A stretch of 64,000 nucleotides of DNA. Source: Brettanomyces bruxellensis. Its lineage: Eukaryota; Ascomycota; Pichiomycetes; Pichiales; Pichiaceae. Position 1 is the first letter of the stretch; each line of letters begins with the position of its first letter. Made by a program: the position numbers and the translations under genes. The notes under the pieces were generated by a model. The model searched no databases, had not been told where the DNA came from, and worked only from the letters and a program-made list of their open reading frames with translations. The DNA lies in the NCBI RefSeq assembly GCF_011074885.1, contig NC_054689.1, positions 2,852,001 to 2,916,000 of the forward strand, written 5' to 3'. Positions 31,326 to 41,953 of the stretch are shown here, piece after piece.

Positions 31326-32167
31326 AGTAATATAATTGTGTGTGTGACTGTGAGTTCGTATGCTAACGCTGCGTTATTGTAAAAGGGCTCCCTTGCTTGA
31401 AATAGCTCAAAAATTCAAAGCTTTTTTTTACCTGATTTTGATCCAATGTGAATTTCTTGTTTGCTGGCGAGTGAAAATACAAAAGATAAGACGATTTGTT
31501 TGAAAACTGACCATGAAAATGTCAATTGTTAATGAAGAAAGCGCTAGTTTGTTCAAATAGACAATATCTATCAAGATCTGGCCCAATTAGCTCTTTAAGA
31601 ACGGTTGCGTAATTAATCTAGGGATGGAATTCTTTCTGTATTTATATTGCAGTAAAAATGAGTGACCCCTTTTGGATGTGGCCATCGCTTGTGTCAATCC
31701 AAAACTTTCCGGGCATTGTTCCCATCCTTATTTTTTTTTCCGTCTCCCCTCCCTTCCAAAAAAAAGTTTCCCTATTAATTACTCGTGACATGAAAATTTT
31801 CCTCCGGGAGTTTTATTCCCCACTCCTTAGGAAAGGCCGCAATCACTTGGGAGTGGGCGGATCAGCTAAAAAAAGCTTAATGCTCCTAATCCTAAAGATA
31901 GCAACGGTGGATGGTATATTATTCTTTCTGAAAATTGCATGGGACTTTGTTGTGGCTCCTTACATTTTGAATTTATACATCTTCCTCGAGCCACATAAAT
32001 GAACATAACCATATACGTCAATCTATGAAAGCTAAAAATGTACATCATTATTCTACTTTTATTCAGTTTTGTGTGACCTGAGATTTCCGGTTTTCTAATT
32101 TTTCAATTTCCATCATTTTTTTGGAATGCATCATGACCATCTCATCGCCCTCATTCATTATTTTTTT
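31326..32167. other. Gene-free region upstream of PAR32
   Basis: PAR32 promoter and AT-rich DNA leading into the LTR nest. A 114-codon plus-strand frame (31658-32002) shows no recognisable domain, and composition does not convince me it is real. Confidence 0.5.
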
Positions 32168-32986
32168 TGTCAGAAACTAAATAATAGGGACAGTCTGTAC
32201 GAGCGAATAGAATAACATCAATCACTATATATCGGCAAGATAAAATCCCTCAGTTGCTAAAGTCTAATTAATCAACAAGCTCTCTGACAATGTCAGCGAA
32301 TGGATTCGCATGAGTTCTTTGAAACGTAATTCTGAAGAGATGTTAAAAGAATACTGTTCTAAACATTTTGATCTTCGCAACGTTTTCTCTTCGTACCCCC
32401 GGAGATATCATAGATGCGTCGACAGTCGCGTCTACATAAAACTGCACTGCCTTGTTATGCCAAGAAAACCTCGCTCATAAGGATTAAGGGTATTTAAGCA
32501 TGTACATTTTACCTTTTTACTTTAGTTCTTTGCCCTTTCTTCTTTGGCTCTTTTACTTTTATACTTGTCCTTCCCTTAGCCTTAAAAACACTCAATATAC
32601 TAGTTAGAACGAGAAACTTCATAAAGTAATCTGCGTCACACTTGAACTAATTCACATAAATATTACAGTAGCCTCGTTATTGTTATTTTCTCTTATCTGC
32701 CTGTCTCTTCAGTTGCACTATAATACTCTCTGAGAAATATTCGCTTTCTATCTATATATTTGTTAGAGAAAATATATCTTGGATGTTTCTAGAATATTCA
32801 TTGCAACTGAATAACGCCTCATAAGAATTTCACCCACATAGGGAGCTATATAATTACATTATCTTTCTCAGTGGATGCCTCTGCACACTTCATATGAAAC
32901 AGAATATCATCAGAGATAAGAATATTACTTAGTGAAAGGTACGCACACCGAAACGTATATCGGATATATACACACAGATCCCAACA
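32168..32986 (-). mobile_element. Solo LTR, family B, interrupted by a family A insertion
   Basis: On the minus strand it begins TGTTGGGATC (32986) and ends near ...TTTCTGACA (32168). Outside the interruption it aligns by eye with 41132-41541. Landmarks are TCTGTACGAG.GAATAGAATAA, ATCACTATATATC, CTTTCTATCTATATATT.GTTA and TGTTTCTAGAATATTCATTGCAA. The total of about 819 bp is the roughly 410 bp of the uninterrupted copy plus an insert of about 380-410 bp. No internal coding domain remains. Confidence 0.75.
32291..32667 (+). mobile_element. Solo LTR, family A, nested in family B
   Basis: Segment absent from the second family B copy, with termini TGTCAG... and ...ATTACA. Its last 200 bp match 16570-16768. 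Size (about 377 bp) and TG...CA ends fit a Ty1/copia-type LTR. I could not see a clean 5-bp target duplication, so the exact ends may be off by several bases. Confidence 0.65.
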
Positions 32987-33791
32987 GTTATTTGTGCTAT
33001 ATAATGTTATACAATGTGTCCTTAGATAACCTAAGCTTGTTAATACTTAAGCGCCTTTAATCAAATATGTTCTCGTACAAGATCCCCAACGAAAACTAAC
33101 TATTCCTGTAGAAACCGTTAAATTTCTTGTTAAACTCTTCCTAACTGCATTTCAAGGCAAACTATCATTCATAAGACAATTCGGGGTAGAGATAGATGCT
33201 AGTATATATGTCTGTTCTGAATGCAGTAAATCTACCGCACAACGATTCTAGACCAGAAAATGCAGCCAGCATTTTCCTTTGTTTCCCAGACGACAAACAG
33301 TGTCTAGTCATATGATTCTCCACATTCTGAAATTTCCTTCAGCAATAATGACCAATTGTTCTATGATAAAATAATAAATGATTCTGTAATAACTACTCCC
33401 AGATAGGCAAATGTGACCGTTTCCCAGGCAAGTCTTTGGACTCTGGTCCAGCCTTGCTCGATAAAGCTGACGGTTCGATCTCAGTCCTCGTGACCAAACT
33501 CTGAGCTCAATCATGCCGATTAAAGCCAAACATAAGAAAATCTTTTGTCAAATTAGTCAACCAACTTCCGTCAGCTAACCAAGCTCAGTTGATCGTCGTA
33601 CCCAGCTAATTTAATTCAGCCAGATTACCTAGTCCCGATAAGCTCGCTTGCTTGCTTTTCGGTGATATACAAAATTATACCGGATAAAGCCAGAGATTGG
33701 TTTGGTTCCAGAATTTATCGGTTATTTTCTGCGTCTATTGACGCGTCTTCCCAAAATTCTGAGAACCAAGCTTCTACTCAGTTGGGCGTCA
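32987..33791 (-). mobile_element. Solo LTR, family C (minus strand)
   Basis: Read on the minus strand this segment aligns by eye with the plus-strand LTR at 62404-63283. Both begin TGACG near a GTTTTGACG context and share GGCTTTATCCGG, TCTGGGAAA, AAACAAAGGAAAATG.TGGCTGCATTTTCTGGTCT and the end TATATAGCACA.(A/G)TAAC. It is about 805 bp and directly abuts the TGTTGG end of the family B element, so the two were probably inserted end to end. Numerous small indels separate it from the 62 kb copy, so it is old. Confidence 0.8.
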
Positions 33792-34519
33792 AAACTATTG
33801 CCTCCTATCGCGGATTGACCTTCAATATTTCTATTTTTTTGAAAAATCCCTATGTTCCCTATTTTCCCTCTTTTTTTTTTTTTTTTTCACATGTAATAAA
33901 ATTGTTGATGTAATACATGCATAATTACCGTTGGGCCTAATATATCTGGGCGCAAAATCTAATCATCAAAAGCACGTTCCCTGTTTCTTCATGTAGTGGC
34001 ATGTGACTTTCACAATCATAGATGGTCAATGAGAGAAACTTTTCTGCTAGCATAGGATATGAATAAACTTGTAAGGTCAGTTATCATTGAAATTAACCAC
34101 TACTTCAACACCAGACTTGATTTCTCAACTTTATATTTGTCTAATTCATTCCTCAGTAATCTGCTATCCTTAATGTTCCGGCTGTTTGATTTTACTTTCT
34201 CTCGTGTTAATCTTCAAAATTGAACCGAACTGGGAAAATCTGAGCATACACTTCCACTGTTTAAATTTTTTGGAAAAAATAAGAAAGATCATAATATTGT
34301 AATACAAAAGAAGTGATCAAGCATAAAGGGTCGTCAAACGTTAAAAAGTTAGATCACAAAAGAAGTGATAAAACATAAAGGGTCGTCAAAAGTTAAAAAT
34401 TCGGATCAAGAGATAAAAAGAATGATCTGATCATAGCAGTAATAGTCATGAACATACACACCAAAAAAAGGTAAAGTTAAGCACATTGTATGAGGGTGGC
34501 ATATATGGCTTAGTTAAGC
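33792..34519. other. AT-rich 3' flank of sugar permease
   Basis: Contains a 16-17 base T tract near 33871-33888 and the two-copy repeat at 34304-34407. No gene is visible. Confidence 0.6.
34304..34407 (+). repeat. 52-bp tandem duplication 3' of the permease
   Basis: Two adjacent 52-bp units (34304-34355 and 34356-34407), both starting ACAAAAGAAGTGAT and containing CATAAAGGGTCGTCAAA. They differ at about six positions. Confidence 0.95.
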
Positions 34520-36280
34520 TTATTTATCGCCTTCTTTCTCAATATCAACCTTACTATCTTCAATATCACGATCGGCACGGATATTGGCAAGTTCGTTAAG
34601 TTTCTCCCTATCGAATTGCTGAAGCATTTTAGCGTTGTTGAATGGATCGACAACGGTGCTCTTGAACTTCCTTGCAGAAACTTTCTCCTCGAATAACTGA
34701 TCAATATCGGCAAATGTTCTGCCTTTGGTCTCTGGCAAATCGAAAAGTCCCCAGACAAACCAAATGGTTGCAAATGCAGCCCAGAATAAGCCAGATTTTG
34801 CACCCCAGTTCCACTGTGTTGAGTTTAATTGGTAAGGCACCATGAATGCATCAAAGATACCAAAGAGATTGTAAAGATTTCTTGCGATGATAACAGTCTT
34901 GGTTCTCACTCTTCCTGAAGGAATTTCTGTAACGATACAGTATGTAACGGGTCCAACAGTACAATCATAAACGAAACTAAGAACCAATAATATAGAACCA
35001 CATGTCCAACGGACAGCATTAGTCTGTTTAACAAATCCTAATATTCCCATGATCCATAATAAGACACCTTGGCAGAATGTGCCCCAGATATAAAGGGTGG
35101 CACGACCAAGATTGTTTGACACAAACCATGAAACAATAGCACCAATAATACCGATACAGTACTGAATGATACTGAAATCAAACGAGTATGATGTTGAGAG
35201 ACCAGCTTTTTCGTAGAAATATGTCGATGAACCCATCAAACCACAGCCTGTAAGCATTTGTCCAATCCAAACCATACTTGCAATTCTGGTTCTTCTGATA
35301 TGCTTTTTGCTGAAACATTCCCGATAGGATCCAATATCCCCGTCCGCTTCCTCTTTATCACTAGTGAATTTCATTCTCTTTAACATGGTGTCAATGACTA
35401 TTTCTTTTTGATCCGGATCCTTGATAGTAAGAAGTCTGCTAAGACTATGAGCTGCCTTAGAAACTCTGTTTTTCTTAACAAGCCACCAAGGTGACTCTGG
35501 TGCACAGAAAATAGCTATTGCAATAGGAACTGGCCAAATCCACATGAGTCCGTAAGGAAGCCTCCAACCCATATCAGAGTGTGCTAAATTATCCTGTGAA
35601 TTCTTCATGATACCAGATCCAAACAACTGGCCAAGAAGCCAACAAACGTTAACATAACTGGTAAGATAGAATCTCATTGTCATAGGACAAACTTCAGAAG
35701 CATAGGAAACAGCCAAAGTCTGGAAGAATCCCCAAGGAATTCCACAAAGAATTTGACCAGCACAGATCATACCAAGTGACTTTGCAAAGAAGATCAAGAA
35801 TATAAAAACAGCTAGAGAAAATAATGAACCAATTAAAGTGTAACGATAACCGAACCTGTCTGCAACAGTACCAGCAATTTGCAAACCTATAATTTCTCCA
35901 ACGTTGGCACACATTCCCATTGCAGATTGCCATTTTGCTGGAATTTCCCACACTTGTGACTTAGGATTCCAAACACCAAACCGCTCACAAAATATCGGAA
36001 GAGCGATCATTGATAAGCATGTATCATATCCCTCCATAATAATACCACTAGAGATGACAACAGACCAGATAGCTGATTTAGGATATGTAGAGAAAGCCTT
36101 CTTGAATCCCATCTCTTTCTCATCCTTTTCACCTTCTTTGACCTGGTCAGAGGCACCTATGAAACGTGCAATAATTTCGTCATCAATATTTGAAGGAACG
36201 GAGAATTCTAACTGCTCATCCTTTCCCTTGTCAATATCTAACTGCGAAGATGAACTATCGTTTTCTTCGTTGGTAGTCAT
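34520..36280 (-). CDS. Maltose/alpha-glucoside-type MFS permease
   Basis: Proton-coupled sugar importer of the Mal11/Mal31 branch of the sugar porter family (MFS), in the plasma membrane. The 586-residue protein has a long acidic cytosolic N-terminus (1-75), then 12 predicted helices. Family motifs: SSGIIMEGYDT in TM1 (as in MAL permeases), ADRFGYRYT after TM2, PESPWWLVKKNRV before the central loop, and PETKGRTFADIDQLFE after TM12. The C-terminal acidic tail (SKVDIEKEGDK) is typical. No maltase or MAL activator gene is within the window, so it is an isolated permease in repeat-rich DNA. The exact sugar cannot be told from sequence. The gene is full length with no visible lesions. Confidence 0.93.
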   Translation of the reverse strand: MTTNEENDSSSSQLDIDKGKDEQLEFSVPSNIDDEIIARFIGASDQVKEGEKDEKEMGFKKAFSTYPKSAIWSVVISSGIIMEGYDTCLSMIALPIFCERFGVWNPKSQVWEIPAKWQSAMGMCANVGEIIGLQIAGTVADRFGYRYTLIGSLFSLAVFIFLIFFAKSLGMICAGQILCGIPWGFFQTLAVSYASEVCPMTMRFYLTSYVNVCWLLGQLFGSGIMKNSQDNLAHSDMGWRLPYGLMWIWPVPIAIAIFCAPESPWWLVKKNRVSKAAHSLSRLLTIKDPDQKEIVIDTMLKRMKFTSDKEEADGDIGSYRECFSKKHIRRTRIASMVWIGQMLTGCGLMGSSTYFYEKAGLSTSYSFDFSIIQYCIGIIGAIVSWFVSNNLGRATLYIWGTFCQGVLLWIMGILGFVKQTNAVRWTCGSILLVLSFVYDCTVGPVTYCIVTEIPSGRVRTKTVIIARNLYNLFGIFDAFMVPYQLNSTQWNWGAKSGLFWAAFATIWFVWGLFDLPETKGRTFADIDQLFEEKVSARKFKSTVVDPFNNAKMLQQFDREKLNELANIRADRDIEDSKVDIEKEGDK

Positions 36281-38920
36281 GGTTCTTTTATCCTGAACTT
36301 TTAGAAGCTCTTTTGATAACTGTATTTTTGATTACTTATGAGATTACTAAAATATAATAGAGAAGTATCATTGTTGATCAAAACATAAGTTCCTACCTCT
36401 CCTATTTATATGTTTGACTCCGTTAAGCGGTTAGTTATAGAATTATGCAAACTTGATTTGTTCCTCGAAACATTTTCCCCTCATCAGCAATAGAGAGGAG
36501 CGTTTGAACAATGGTTGCAATCATAGGTGATAGCTAAGTTATGTAGCCATTCTTGCTTACTGAGGATTAATTCAACGGTGGACTATATTCCGATTTTAAT
36601 GAAGGATAAAAGGAAGTTGTACGGGGATTTGTGTGAAACAAAGTAAAAAGTTCTTCGGATATTTCAGTTTTAAGATGGTGAATGATAGTAATGGTAACAA
36701 AACCCCAATTGTAAAAATGAACTTGTTCTTAAAGTTGCAATTACTTATTGTGTGAAGTAAATGAAACAAAGAATTGTAAGAATATAATGGATATTGTTTT
36801 AAGTGTACTTATTATACACCTCAACGAAGGATAACGTACTTCCAAAGGAATCAGGTTGTAAAATCTTTCATGCAGAATCATATTCATGTCCCTGAAATTT
36901 CTGAGTGACCTTCTTTTTTTATTCAATCTAGGGTTGGTCAATGAAATATTTCGATTAACATATTCCTTGGCACAATACGTATTGAAATCAAAACAAATTA
37001 TAGAATTTCTTTCTACCCCACGGGGAATCCTACAGTTTTAGTGACATTATTTTGTTGTACAAAACTCGTACGCCCTATCATTTGAATGAATGTGTGTTAG
37101 TTCCTCTGATGAGTTACACTAATTGTTCTTTTGAATAACTATGCTAATAATCACAATATACGAACTTCTTGTTATCTAAAACCAAAGCTATACCCTCAGT
37201 TAATGCTTCAAAGAGAGAGTCAGTCATCATGTATTTTGTTATTGGAATCATTCAATTGTGAGCCCTAATGTCTCAATATACACAAATATGCGTTTTTTTT
37301 CTTTTTCGTTGTTCTCTTCCTTACCCCGTTTACTTCTCAGACTGAATTGGGCTTGCGTAAGGAGTATCAATAATGCAAATTGTCCAAAGAAGAAGACAAC
37401 TGTTGAGGGAAAGAAATATTTTGGTACTGCTTTTCGCTATGTCGCATTGTTCATAAGGACAGTGTCAGATTTTTTTTCCCTCAATTGGCTCCCATTATTT
37501 TTTGCGGCAGCTCGACTAATTTGACTGAACGGCTGCTGCTTGACCGAATGGTCGCAAAAATAGAAAAAGATTACAATAAGAATGTTAATAACAAAAGTAG
37601 TGAATAAAAACCGCCAAAATTTAACAATGCAATCAAAGTTTGTCTTGGTCCTGTCAGATTTTACATAAAGCCGCAGGTGAAAAGTCTACACAATCATCTT
37701 CTATTCTTTAGATTACCACCAGACAGCGTATAATTCGACCAACTTTCGATAAAATATACACAAAGTGAGTATAAACTATGGATAAGACTTTATATTAATT
37801 TGGGGCCAATTTTTCCAATTATGAAATGTAAGATAAAAAGGTATAGGGGAAAGAACAATTTTGAAGAAGATGCGGTCCGTAGCTCAACTTGAAAAAACAG
37901 TCAGATACCCCGATTAACCTTAGTAAATCAAGTTGGACAAAAATCCGAACAAGTCTGATTTATGAATTACTCTATCCATTGTGTGGCACTTCAATGTAAT
38001 AACCATCCTTTGAAGAAGTCTGGTTATATGATTGTACGAACTATTTTTCGTCGCTTTGGGGAATTTTTTTTTCGAAATTCTCTTTTTGTTGACTTCTCAG
38101 TGTTCAATCGAGCGAAACATGGGCCAATGGACAATATATGCTGGAATACGCTCCTTTGTTTGTTCTGATTCTTGGCGATTGCACATAATATTGTTTGACT
38201 TCAGCTGTCTCTTCACAGGGTTCGTTTTTTTTTTACTAGAGTTAGCAAAATTGGACAAGAATGAAATATGTTTGATACGGTCGGTAGCTAACTCAATGTA
38301 CTTTCGTTGGTTTTAGCAGAAATGTTACTTCGTACTTCGTACTTCGAACTATATGATGCATAAATCTTGGACCAGCAAGTAAAAAAAGCTTATATGTTAA
38401 TTTTTTGCTATGGTAATTTATTATAGTTGACGTAAAAGTAAGAAGAAGGGGGTTGACTCTTATCCATATTCCTTCCCTGTCCAGGTGAAACTTCGAGATT
38501 TCCGCTTTCTTGAATGAGCGAAGAAGAAAAAAGCAGCTCGCTTTTATTTACTGATTATGTCTGAAAATATAATTTTTGTCTATTGTATTTCTTTTCCATG
38601 TCAAATGCACGAAAAAGTTTAGGTTTGAGCAACCACTTTTAGGGACTCAAAACTTTTTCTAAATAACGTTGGACTAGCTCAGAACTTGCAGTTGAAGCTT
38701 TGAAAATAAATCCCTGTGTAACTCAACTTACAATTCTTTAGCGGATAGTTCTATCATATATTCATATATGTCTTTGTGAAAACAATTCCAGCAATCGGCT
38801 ATATTAGTATTCGGATTGATGATACTCGATTCAAACAAAAGAGCCTGATGCTCTGATAAAAAGGCAACTTCCTGTTATCATTGCCAAGAAATGCACAATT
38901 GCCCTAAAAAAGGAAGCTCA
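36281..38920. other. 2.6 kb AT-rich gene-free region upstream of permease
   Basis: Contains the permease promoter and then AT-rich DNA with scattered poly-T tracts. The open frames (37258-37524, 37962-38316 and others) have low-complexity or unrecognisable products. No tRNA or LTR family member was recognised. Confidence 0.5.
36402..36411 (-). promoter_or_regulatory. Candidate TATA box of the sugar permease gene
   Basis: Minus-strand ATATAAATAG about 122 bp upstream of the permease ATG at 36280, a normal yeast spacing. Sequence seen; function inferred. Confidence 0.45.
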
Positions 38921-38921
38921 A

Positions 38922-39444
38922 TCAATTGTTGAAGTACGGTTCAAGATATATTTCAGCTTTATAGCAATCATTCCACCAGTACAGAGTCACGATATATTGA
39001 TTTGGAGTTGCAGATCCCCGTTTGCAGTTGTACTGGGGGTGAGTTTCGTCAATTCCAAGTACTTTGATTTTGCTGAACATACTTATTTTGAAGTATAAAA
39101 TATTCTCCATTTAAATTGATACCCGTTTGCTCCCCCATATTCTATGAAGTGGTTTCCTTAATCAAGTATGCTGCATACTAATAGGTAATGAGAAGATCAT
39201 AAAACAAGTAATTTTTCACCACATTGTGAAAGCACCTACGTACTTTATCGGTGGATTTCTTAAAATCCAACAATCCACCAATGCATCTACCATACATACA
39301 TTTTGAGAATTTTTTGAGAATTGATGCCACACGGAGAATCCAAGTTGTGAAGAAGGATAGATACCTGAGTTTTGTTGAAAACGGTACTATATAAGTATTG
39401 TTACCTTTTTTCTTAAAAAGCTGAAGAAAAACGACCGATTGCAT
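38922..39444 (-). pseudogene. Possible decayed coding remnant, unidentified
   Basis: Two minus-strand open frames (39178-39444 and 38922-39110) in different phases, separated by stops, have mixed protein-like composition (for example CFHNVVKNYLFYDLL and KVLGIDETHPQYNCKRG). The order suggests one broken gene. The second segment faintly recalls the IDE(T/S)..YN.RG block of ISXO2/Merlin-type transposases, but this is only a resemblance. I do not assign a function. Confidence 0.25.
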
Positions 39445-39769
39445 TTTAATTTGTCTTGAACCTTAATTTCATACCAATTGTATTACACGTTGACAATATA
39501 TGCCATATTGTTATCAATGATTGTTATTAGTGTTTCTGAGGTTTATAACTTCACCAGGAAATAGTATCTGGTTAAAAAGATATACCATTCTTACACTGAA
39601 TTATTAGCTTCACATAAAATTTATGTACCATTCATTTTATGAGTAAGTTGTTCAGAAGCTTTAATTTCATTGGATTTAATGTCTTCTCTATCATCAGCCT
39701 TTGTTTCCCAAACACACCGACTATTCTCATAAGAGAAAGCAAAAAGTGATAGAAATCAATAAAAACACA

Positions 39770-40881
39770 ATGTCACAATACCATTGAATGAATATAAACT
39801 CGAAATATAAGTGATTTCGTTCGTCAATAAACTTAAAAGAGGATAACTTACAGGTTCAGATCAGGTTGCACAAGGAGCGTGTCAATTTCTCATCAATGTC
39901 AAATCATCTACACGTTGGCAGAGTCCAAAGGAATTTATAGCGCTTATTATAAGTATTGGACAATGTGTAGTGAAGACACAACCTCATGAGTTTGCAGCTG
40001 GTAATGCTCTAAGAACAATTTCAGCTCTAGTACGGGGTGAAATGAGTGATAGTAGTGCTTCATCTTCAGAAGACAATGTACCTGTTAATACTGCAATGTT
40101 CCATCTTTTAGTTCCACCACCAGATAAATAAGATCAAGAGAAAAGTGCAAAACAGAGCCGGAGGAACAAGAAAGTGGAGAGAAAATACAATTCAATGTCT
40201 ATAGTGATCCAAGGAATAAGAGATTTAATAGATGATATTACATCAGGTCATGAGAATATATCACAGATGACAGTTGAAATGATATATGACAACGAGGTGT
40301 CCCTCACTCCGACCCCAGGCTCTGGAATTGTTCTTAATCCTTTACTTAAAGCCGGTTAAAAGCGGAAATTCACAGTCTTGATTACAGAAAATTACCCAAA
40401 TGATATCAAGCTTTATCATAGAGCAGCGAAAAGCTGGCTGAGGCCAACATAGAAACGTTTATAATACCGTATTCCATTATTTATGCGGTCATATCAGATT
40501 TTGGGAAGGTTTCTTATTGGTGCCGGAGCAGTTTTTGCCAATGGCAATTGTATGACAGCTTCAGGTATTGCTACTGCTTAGGAATGTGCTAAATAATACC
40601 TCACATCTGTTTTTACCGTTGCCAGTTTGTATAAATTCTCCCCAAATTGTCCATTTGACAGAGATGCACTTATAGAAGTCTGAAATTCAGGTAGAGAATT
40701 TGCCTTACAGAAATTCCGGTCTTGTTGGTAAGTGTGAAGTCACCAATCCTATGTTGTATTATGCTTCACCCAAATTCATCGACACATATATCACAAACAT
40801 TGGCTAATTTTATTTATAGAAAAAATTGTGCTTGATAACTATCGGACTGAAGATCTGAACTTTTCATTATTTGGTTCATGA
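39770..40881 (+). pseudogene. GCD7: Decayed copy of GCD7 (eIF2B beta subunit)
   Basis: The translation follows Gcd7 from its N-terminal FVAKLKR block to the C-terminus, with many lesions. Seen in order: VISFVNKLKRG then stop (39844); LINVKSSTRWQSPKEF, QPHEFAAGNALRTISALVRG then stop at 40129; IVIQGIRDLIDDITSG, ...EVSLTPTPGSG then stop at 40357; KRKFTVLITENYPND then stop at 40450; IIPYSIIYAVISDFGKV in another frame; LIGAGAVFANGNCMTASGI then stops at 40579 and 40594; YKFSPNCPFDRDALIEV then stop at 40681; IDTYITNIG; and finally VLDNYRTEDLNFS ending at 40881. Most of the body keeps one frame, so decay is mainly by substitutions. The essential functional gene must be elsewhere. Confidence 0.93.
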
Positions 40882-41953
40882 AATATTCATGGCCTTTGTC
40901 ATCCATATTGTTTTTCTGCATCTCTTTTCTTTGAGAACCGGTTTGTATGGATGAAATTGCAATGAGTGAGATGCTTATAATGTTATCTTCTTAATCTTCT
41001 GTATGACTTTAGTTTGTCAAGAATAAACGTCACTTATGGTGATTGATATATTTCAGTGTACAGGTGTTGGAATATTTTGACATATCAAATCTTATTGATC
41101 GCTTCTTTTTTTCACCCTTATTTGTTTTGGGTGTCGAAACCTAAATAACAAGGATTGTCTGTACGAGTGAATAGAATAAGATTAATCACTATATATCAGA
41201 AAAATGAAATTTCTCAGTTGCTAGAATTATCTCAAACTCTAGTCAATCGATAGGCTCTATGATAGATAACTTTTTTCTCGTTATTTTCTGTAATCTGCTT
41301 GTCTCTTCAGTCAGTTGTACTATAACATTCTCTGCCAACAAGTTGCTTTCTATCTATATATTAGTTAATGAAAACATATCTTGAATGTTTCTAGAATATT
41401 CATTGCAATTGAATAATTGCTCATAAGATTTTCACCCACATCTTGAGCTATATAACTAAATTATTTCTCTCTGTGGAATGTCTTTACGCACTACCTGTGA
41501 TATAGAATATCATAGGTAGCCGCAAATTCCCTCCCCAACGAGAACTGGTTATATTATTACATTCTTCAAGAATATATATATAAAGGCTGTATTGACCTTA
41601 CTAGTATTCGGGTATACATATTTCAGATAAAGCCGTTAACATTATGGAGGATAGGACCAAGTATTGAAATCTGAGATGCCCCCATTGATGAATGGAAATG
41701 GTGGTAATTGTAGATTCGAACATATTGAAACATCTTTTCAGAATTATGCTCACTAAAAATTTTCCTCCGTATTTATGTACTCAGATGTCATTATTTATGC
41801 GTCGAGATCGACATAATTTGCTTTTTGCGACTCCAGGCCGGTATTTTATTTACGCGAGCGCGATATAATTTCGTGTCTCAGTACATAGTTGATTTTAAGC
41901 AATCTGAACTACTAGTAAACCGCATACTTGAATTTTGCTTCTTTTCGTAGCAA
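40882..41953. other. Gene-free region with solo LTR upstream of MPH1
   Basis: Between the GCD7 pseudogene and MPH1. It contains the family B LTR (41132-41541) and then about 400 bp that serve as the MPH1 promoter. Nothing else is recognised. Confidence 0.6.
41132..41541 (-). mobile_element. Solo LTR, family B (uninterrupted copy)
   Basis: About 410 bp alignable to both halves of 32168-32986. On the minus strand it runs from a degenerate CGTTGGGGAG end (41541) to ...GGTTTCGACA (41132). It serves as the empty-site reference showing that 32291-32667 is an insertion. The 5' end is less certain than the 3' end. Confidence 0.7.

Noticed and set aside
31658..32002. 114-codon plus-strand frame upstream of the LTR nest
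   Set aside because: Hydrophobic, with no family resemblance, in AT-rich repeat-bordering DNA. Not enough support for a gene.
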